A stretch of 64,000 nt of DNA, taken from positions 497,140 to 561,139 of the forward strand of contig NZ_KE384027.1 of the NCBI RefSeq assembly GCF_000423505.1, in the 5' to 3' direction. Shown in pieces: positions 57,033 through 64,000 of the stretch (positions are counted from its first letter, which is position 1; each line of letters begins with the position of its first letter). The notes beneath the pieces are model-generated. The model was not told the DNA's origin. It saw only the letters and a program-made list of their open reading frames with translations, and ran no database searches. This stretch comes from Pseudoclavibacter soli DSM 23366 (GTDB lineage: Bacteria; Actinomycetota; Actinomycetes; Actinomycetales; Microbacteriaceae). A program made the translations under genes and the position numbers.

Positions 57033-57073
57033 AAACGGGGCGAGGATGATCTTCGGATCTCCTCGCCCCGTTT
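57033..57073 (+). terminator. Terminator after rpoC
   Basis: 14-bp perfect stem AAACGGGGCGAGGA / TCCTCGCCCCGTTT with a 13-base loop, followed by CGTGTTT. Confidence 0.85.
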
Positions 57074-57148
57074 CGTGTTTCAGCAGTGCAGCTGATCTTG
57101 TCGGCGCACCGCGTGGCATCGTGATGCCTTAGAGTGGTACCGACTCTC

Positions 57149-58999
57149 ATGAACTCTGAAACTCATACCGCGCGACCGCGTCTTGATGCGCTGGATGGCC
57201 TGCGCACCATCGCAGTCTTTGCTGTGCTCGTCTACCATGTGAACGCATCATGGCTGCCCGGTGGCTACTTGGGCGTCGACATCTTCTTTGTGATCAGCGG
57301 GTATCTCATCACCTCAAGTCTGATTCGTGATCATTCCCGTGGCGGCATACATCTGCTGAAATTCTGGACGAGGCGCTTTCGGAGGCTCCTGCCGGCACTG
57401 TGGGCCATGGTCTTGGTCGTCACAGCAGTGCTGGTCTTCTTCCCGCCCGACATGCGCGCAGGCTTGGGCAGACAACTGCTGGGTGCATTCACGTACACCT
57501 CTAACTGGCTGTCTATCGCCGCAGGAGACTCGTACTTCACGCATGACAACCCGCTGATTTTCGTGCACCTGTGGTCGTTGGCCATCGAGGAGCAGTTCTA
57601 CCTGGTCTGGCCATTCGTCGTGATGCTGCTGGTGCTGCTGCGACGGCGTTGGGGGGTCACCGTCTCGCTGGTGCTGGCAGTCACCTCGGCAGGGCTTATG
57701 TCGGTGCTCTACCGGCCTGAAGGCGATCCAAGCGCAGTGTATTTCGGCACGCACACGCACGTGTTCGGGCTCATGCTCGGCGCAGCGCTGGCCTTCGCCA
57801 GGCCGTTGTACTCGCAGCGATCCATATCGCGGTGGCGGCGTGACGGCTTTCCGGTGGCCGGGGTGTGGGTGAACGTCGTTGCTGTGCTGCTGACCTCGGC
57901 GTTGTTCGCGTGTCTTTGGTATATCGGCGACCAGACCGCGTTCGCCTATCGTGGTGGCATCCTGCTCGCTTCAGCGATAACCCTCGGCGTCATCTCTTCC
58001 CTGGGCGACACTCGCTCGGTGGTGACGAAACTGCTTTCACTCGGCTGGATGCGCTGGCTCGGCCAGCGTTCCTACGGTATCTATCTGTGGCACTGGCCGC
58101 TCATCATCATTGTTCGGCAGCTGACTCCCGTAGAGTCGCCAGTGCGCTCCGTGCTCACCGCGGCTGTCGCCACTGTACTGACTGTGATGGTGTCGGCGAT
58201 CAGCTTCAGGATGCTGGAGCAGCCAATCATCCATCTCGGGTTCGGCGGCTGGTTGCGTGGTCTGCGCTCAACAGGTGAACAGCAGCGCAGCGGCGCAACT
58301 CGAATGGCGGTTGCGACTGCCGCCGCAGCCGTCAGCGTGCTCTCGGTGGTCTCCATTTTGCATGCCCCCGAGAAGTCATCTGCGCAGACGTTTGTTGAGG
58401 CAGGGGCGCAGTACGCGCAGACGGCCTCGGCGCAGCACCAGCTTGAGGTGCAGGGGGCGCCCGTCCCAGAACCGCTCTTCCCCTCGAAAGACCCCATTGC
58501 CTCGGTCACGGGAGATGAGATGCTGGCTGTGGGCGACTCTGTGATGTTGGCGTCTGCCGGTGCGCTCCAGCAGAGCTTCCCCGGAATCAAGATCGACGCA
58601 GAAGTGGCCAGACAAAGTGGCGACACCCTCGCAGCAGCGAGGCGTGAGCTTGCTGCCGATCGGTCGAGGCGGCTCGTGATCATCCACACCGGTACCAATG
58701 GCAGCATCGACGCAAACGCGTTGGAGAGTTTCGTCTCATGGGCCGGTCCGAACCGTCGGGTGATTTTGGTCGACGTTTTCGCCGACCGTAGCTGGCAAGA
58801 TTCCGACAATGCTGCGATTCGCAATGTGGCTCAGACTCATCCGCAGACGGTGGCGGTCGCAGAATGGCATGCGGCCATTCAAGATCACACCGATGAGCTC
58901 GCCTTGGATCGCATTCACCCTGGAGCCACTGCTGCAGCGCGCTATTCTCAGACGATCATCGCCGCTATGCAGCAGCTGGGCGTGAGCGCCTCTGCGTAG
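57149..58999 (+). CDS. Acyltransferase-3/SGNH O-acetyltransferase (OatA-like)
   Basis: 616 residues. An N-terminal integral-membrane acyltransferase-3 domain (about 10-365, ten or so helices; LDGLRTIAVFAVLVYH, GGYLGVDIFFVISGYLI, RRFRRLLPAL) is joined to an extracytoplasmic SGNH domain (about 455-616) with GDSVMLAS, HTGTNGS and the catalytic DRIHP. This pairing modifies peptidoglycan or surface glycans with acyl groups, often causing lysozyme resistance. The start is set by a -10 TAGAGT at 57130-57135; a GTG at 57134 is also in frame. Confidence 0.9.
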   Translation: MNSETHTARPRLDALDGLRTIAVFAVLVYHVNASWLPGGYLGVDIFFVISGYLITSSLIRDHSRGGIHLLKFWTRRFRRLLPALWAMVLVVTAVLVFFPPDMRAGLGRQLLGAFTYTSNWLSIAAGDSYFTHDNPLIFVHLWSLAIEEQFYLVWPFVVMLLVLLRRRWGVTVSLVLAVTSAGLMSVLYRPEGDPSAVYFGTHTHVFGLMLGAALAFARPLYSQRSISRWRRDGFPVAGVWVNVVAVLLTSALFACLWYIGDQTAFAYRGGILLASAITLGVISSLGDTRSVVTKLLSLGWMRWLGQRSYGIYLWHWPLIIIVRQLTPVESPVRSVLTAAVATVLTVMVSAISFRMLEQPIIHLGFGGWLRGLRSTGEQQRSGATRMAVATAAAAVSVLSVVSILHAPEKSSAQTFVEAGAQYAQTASAQHQLEVQGAPVPEPLFPSKDPIASVTGDEMLAVGDSVMLASAGALQQSFPGIKIDAEVARQSGDTLAAARRELAADRSRRLVIIHTGTNGSIDANALESFVSWAGPNRRVILVDVFADRSWQDSDNAAIRNVAQTHPQTVAVAEWHAAIQDHTDELALDRIHPGATAAARYSQTIIAAMQQLGVSASA

Positions 59000-59061
59000 C
59001 TGGGGAGTGCGCAACGGTGGGATACTTGAGGTGTCCCTCATACATATAGACAGGAGTGGTT

Positions 59062-59862
59062 TTGGCCGGAAAGAAGCTGCCGAAGAAGGCCTATGAGGCT
59101 GAGCTGCGTCGACTGCAGGCTGAACTGGTCAACCTGCAGCAGTGGGTCAAGACCACCGGAGCCCGTGTGCTGATCCTGTTCGAAGGGCGTGATGCAGCGG
59201 GCAAAGGCTCGGCGATCAAGCGCATCACCGAGTATCTGAATCCTCGCACGGCAAGAGTTGTGGCGCTGCCTGCGCCGACGGAGCGTGAGAAGGGCCAGTG
59301 GTATTTCCAGCGCTACATCGAGCATCTGCCGTCGGCGGGCGAGATCGTGCTGTTCGACCGTTCGTGGTACAACCGCGCCGGAGTGGAACGAGTGATGGGG
59401 TTCTGCACCTCCGAAGAATACCGCCGCTTTCTGCACCAGGCACCGATCTTCGAGAGGCTTCTGGTAGAAGACGGTATTCTGCTGTTCAAATACTGGTTCT
59501 CAGTGAGCGACGTCGAGCAGGAGAAGCGATTTGCGTCGCGTCTGAACGACCCGATGCGTCGCTGGAAGCTCAGTGACATGGACCTCCAGTCGATTACCCG
59601 GTGGGAAGACTACTCTCGTGCGAAAGACGAGATGTTCGTGCACACCGACATTCCAGAAGCGCATTGGTACACCGTCGAGAGTGAAGACAAAAAGCGTTCT
59701 CGCCTCAATGTGATCCACCACCTGCTCGAGAGTATTCCATACGAAGTGCAGCCGCAGCCTGAGATTGCCATCCCGGAGCGCCCAAAACGCAGCACGTACG
59801 AGCGGCCGCCCCGTGAAGAAAACATTTACGTGCCAGACTATGCCGCGAAGCTTGTCGAATAG
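59062..59862 (+). CDS. ppk2: Polyphosphate kinase 2
   Basis: 266 residues, transfers phosphate between polyphosphate and nucleoside di/monophosphates. Walker A FEGRDAAGKGSAIKR (about 34-48), Walker B-like VLFDRSWYNRAGVE, and the lid RWEDYSRAKDEMF are intact. The TTG at 59062 is chosen because AGGAG ends 5 bases upstream; the in-frame GTG at 59056 overlaps that Shine-Dalgarno. Monocistronic. Confidence 0.93.
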   Translation: MAGKKLPKKAYEAELRRLQAELVNLQQWVKTTGARVLILFEGRDAAGKGSAIKRITEYLNPRTARVVALPAPTEREKGQWYFQRYIEHLPSAGEIVLFDRSWYNRAGVERVMGFCTSEEYRRFLHQAPIFERLLVEDGILLFKYWFSVSDVEQEKRFASRLNDPMRRWKLSDMDLQSITRWEDYSRAKDEMFVHTDIPEAHWYTVESEDKKRSRLNVIHHLLESIPYEVQPQPEIAIPERPKRSTYERPPREENIYVPDYAAKLVE

Positions 59863-59917
59863 CACTAGAAGACGAGAGACGCTACGCACAGTTGTGGCGT
59901 GTCGGACAACCCGCTAT

Positions 59918-59947
59918 TTGACGCGGGTCGAGGGCATTGGCTAAGCT
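59918..59947 (+). promoter_or_regulatory. Promoter of the rpsL-rpsG-fusA operon
   Basis: TTGACG (59918-59923), 18-base spacer, TAAGCT (59942-59947). Leaves a leader of about 150 nt before rpsL. Confidence 0.68.
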
Positions 59948-60102
59948 TGCCCATTGGCGCACTATGTGTGCCCAAGAGTTCTGATGTTCGCGCGGCAATC
60001 GTGACAAGATGAGCTCGCGACATCCAGCCGAGCGGCGGGCTCTCCATCGGGCTCCTCGTCACACGGTCGAGAAACGTAGTAAGTACGAAACAAGGAGAAG
60101 TT

Positions 60103-60477
60103 GTGCCAACAATCCAGCAGTTGGTTCGCAAGGGCCGCAAGCCGAAGGTCACCAAGACCAAGGCTCCGGCGCTGAAGGCCAACCCCCAGCAGCGCGGTGT
60201 GTGCACCCGTGTGTACACCACGACCCCGAAGAAGCCGAACTCGGCTCTGCGTAAGGTCGCTCGTGTCAAGCTCAGCAATGGCATCGAGGTCACCGCGTAC
60301 ATTCCTGGTGAAGGGCACAACCTGCAGGAGCACTCGATGGTGCTCGTCCGTGGCGGTCGTGTGAAAGACCTCCCCGGTGTTCGCTACAAGATCGTGCGCG
60401 GCGCGCTCGACACCCAGGCAGTCAAAGACCGTCAGCAGGCTCGCAGCCGCTACGGCGCGAAGAAAGAGAAGAAGTAA
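60103..60477 (+). CDS. rpsL: 30S ribosomal protein S12
   Basis: 124 residues, decoding-centre protein. Lys43 ([12 protein letters not shown]) and Lys88 ([12 protein letters not shown]), the streptomycin-resistance positions, are wild type. GTG start with AAGGAG. Stop overlaps the rpsG ATG (TAATG). Confidence 0.98.
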   Translation: MPTIQQLVRKGRKPKVTKTKAPALKANPQQRGVCTRVYTTTPKKPNSALRKVARVKLSNGIEVTAYIPGEGHNLQEHSMVLVRGGRVKDLPGVRYKIVRGALDTQAVKDRQQARSRYGAKKEKK

Positions 60478-60947
60478 TGCCACGTAAGGGCCCCGCACCG
60501 AAACGTCCCGTCGTCGCAGATCCGGTCTACGGCGCACCTGTGGTCTCGCAGCTGGTCAACAAGATCCTGCTTGACGGCAAGAAGGGTCTTGCTGAGAGCA
60601 TCGTCTACAGCGCTCTCGAGGGCACCCGCGAGAAGACCGGCGAAGATCCGGTTGCGACGCTGAAGAAGGCGCTCGACAACATCCGGCCCACGCTCGAAGT
60701 GCGTTCGCGCCGCGTCGGTGGTTCCACCTACCAGGTGCCGGTCGAGGTCAAGCCTCACCGCGCCAATACTCTCGCACTGCGCTGGCTGGTGACCTACGCC
60801 CGTCTCCGCCGCGAGAAGACCATCACCGAGCGCCTCACCAACGAGATTCTCGATGCATCCAACGGTCTCGGCGCAGCTGTGAAGCGTCGCGAAGACACCC
60901 ACAAGATGGCCGAGTCGAACAAGGCCTTCGCTCACTACCGCTGGTAG
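60477..60947 (+). CDS. rpsG: 30S ribosomal protein S7
   Basis: 156 residues, primary 16S rRNA binder of the head. Starts [12 protein letters not shown] and ends [11 protein letters not shown], as in other actinobacteria. Translationally coupled to rpsL by TAATG; in many bacteria S7 represses its own operon. Confidence 0.98.
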   Translation: MPRKGPAPKRPVVADPVYGAPVVSQLVNKILLDGKKGLAESIVYSALEGTREKTGEDPVATLKKALDNIRPTLEVRSRRVGGSTYQVPVEVKPHRANTLALRWLVTYARLRREKTITERLTNEILDASNGLGAAVKRREDTHKMAESNKAFAHYRW

Positions 60948-60955
60948 CACTTCCG

Positions 60956-60989
60956 ATCGCCGCCGTCGAACGGTCGACGGCGGCGATCG
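60956..60989 (+). terminator. Strong hairpin between rpsG and fusA
   Basis: Perfect 15-bp stem GATCGCCGCCGTCGA / TCGACGGCGGCGATC with an ACGG loop. No T-tract follows, so partial termination, mRNA processing or 3'-end protection is more likely than full termination. Confidence 0.5.
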
Positions 60990-61034
60990 CTGCCTCAACA
61001 ACTTCTCTCACCTCATACTCTCGGAAGGAACATC

Positions 61035-63137
<2,103 letters not shown>

Positions 63138-63164
63138 CACTCAGGGTCTGAAAAGCTTGGGGTT

Positions 63165-63209
63165 CTGATGCCCGTTTGGTCACACAGACGGGCATCAGGG
63201 CTGTAAGAT
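63165..63209 (+). promoter_or_regulatory. Hairpin and -10 element before tuf
   Basis: An 11-bp stem CTGATGCCCGT / ACGGGCATCAG (63165-63175, 63188-63198) lies just upstream of TAAGAT (63204-63209), which could give tuf its own promoter in addition to read-through from fusA. No clear -35. Confidence 0.45.
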
Positions 63210-63317
63210 AGGTAAGTACGCAAGAAAAAGAAAACAGTAGGTAACTCACCGACACACACAGTGCGCGTTCGCTGTGGGTTTGAGCCAACTACTCGAGAGT
63301 CCTGAGGAGGACCCACA

Positions 63318-64000
<683 letters not shown>

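Overview
The window is a chromosomal segment of a high-GC Gram-positive actinobacterium, most likely a member of Micrococcales close to Microbacteriaceae. This is an inference from gene order and protein types: purF-purM-DUF3073; ftsH-folE-folP-folB-folK-DUF3180-DUF2520-panC-lysS-clpC; actinobacterial DUF3151 and DUF4916 proteins; and a gene-cluster form of the mevalonate pathway. There is no phage, insertion sequence, integrase or CRISPR array. Coding density is high and almost all of the sequence can be assigned.

Region by region. 1-2780: end of purF, purM, and a convergent DUF3073 gene. 3006-7668: an RND-type permease overlapping a luciferase-like monooxygenase, then a cold-shock gene with a long leader. 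7732-9525: a MarR regulator, a Glu-Asp-Phe tRNA operon and a FadR-type regulator. 9706-13294: a secreted M23 peptidase, ppa, tilS and hpt. 13403-21726: ftsH, the folate genes, panC and lysS as one tightly packed run, followed by a 39-bp tandem repeat and clpC. 24550-29771: argA-like acetyltransferase, an anchored secreted protein, radA, the lysG/lysE pair, tRNA-Ser and a GNAT protein. 29781-34520: a TetR/MFS drug-efflux pair, a PiT phosphate transporter with a small membrane protein, and a double-domain Usp. 34560-40924: MarR, then idi2, pmvk, mvaD and mvk behind a TctA-type permease and a small membrane protein. 40978-45011: DUF3151, a glutamine amidotransferase, tgt, the queuosine-precursor transporter and a NUDIX-like gene. 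45036-49183: an AcoR-like regulator divergent from a diacetyl/acetoin reductase, then a SulP transporter. 49575-64000: rpoB-rpoC, an OatA-like acyltransferase, ppk2, rpsL-rpsG-fusA and the start of tuf.

The point of greatest biological interest is the mevalonate block. It carries only the lower pathway (mevalonate to IPP/DMAPP), it lacks HMG-CoA synthase and reductase where the Streptomyces cluster has them, and it sits directly behind a TctA-like transporter whose 3' end overlaps the longest mvk frame. Import of mevalonate, or of another precursor, is a testable reading. Other signals are a perfect palindrome in the promoter spacer of that operon, two covarying operator-like sites upstream of the acetoin reductase gene, a REP-like element present at two convergent gene ends, a 39-bp minisatellite before clpC, a Leu-to-Ser change in the rifampicin region of RpoB, and a FolE with several altered active-site positions.

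Many monocistronic genes have a -10 hexamer 6-7 bases before the start codon, so leaderless transcription looks common. Start codons were chosen from Shine-Dalgarno spacing, -10 position and overlap with the upstream gene; alternatives are given where the choice is open.
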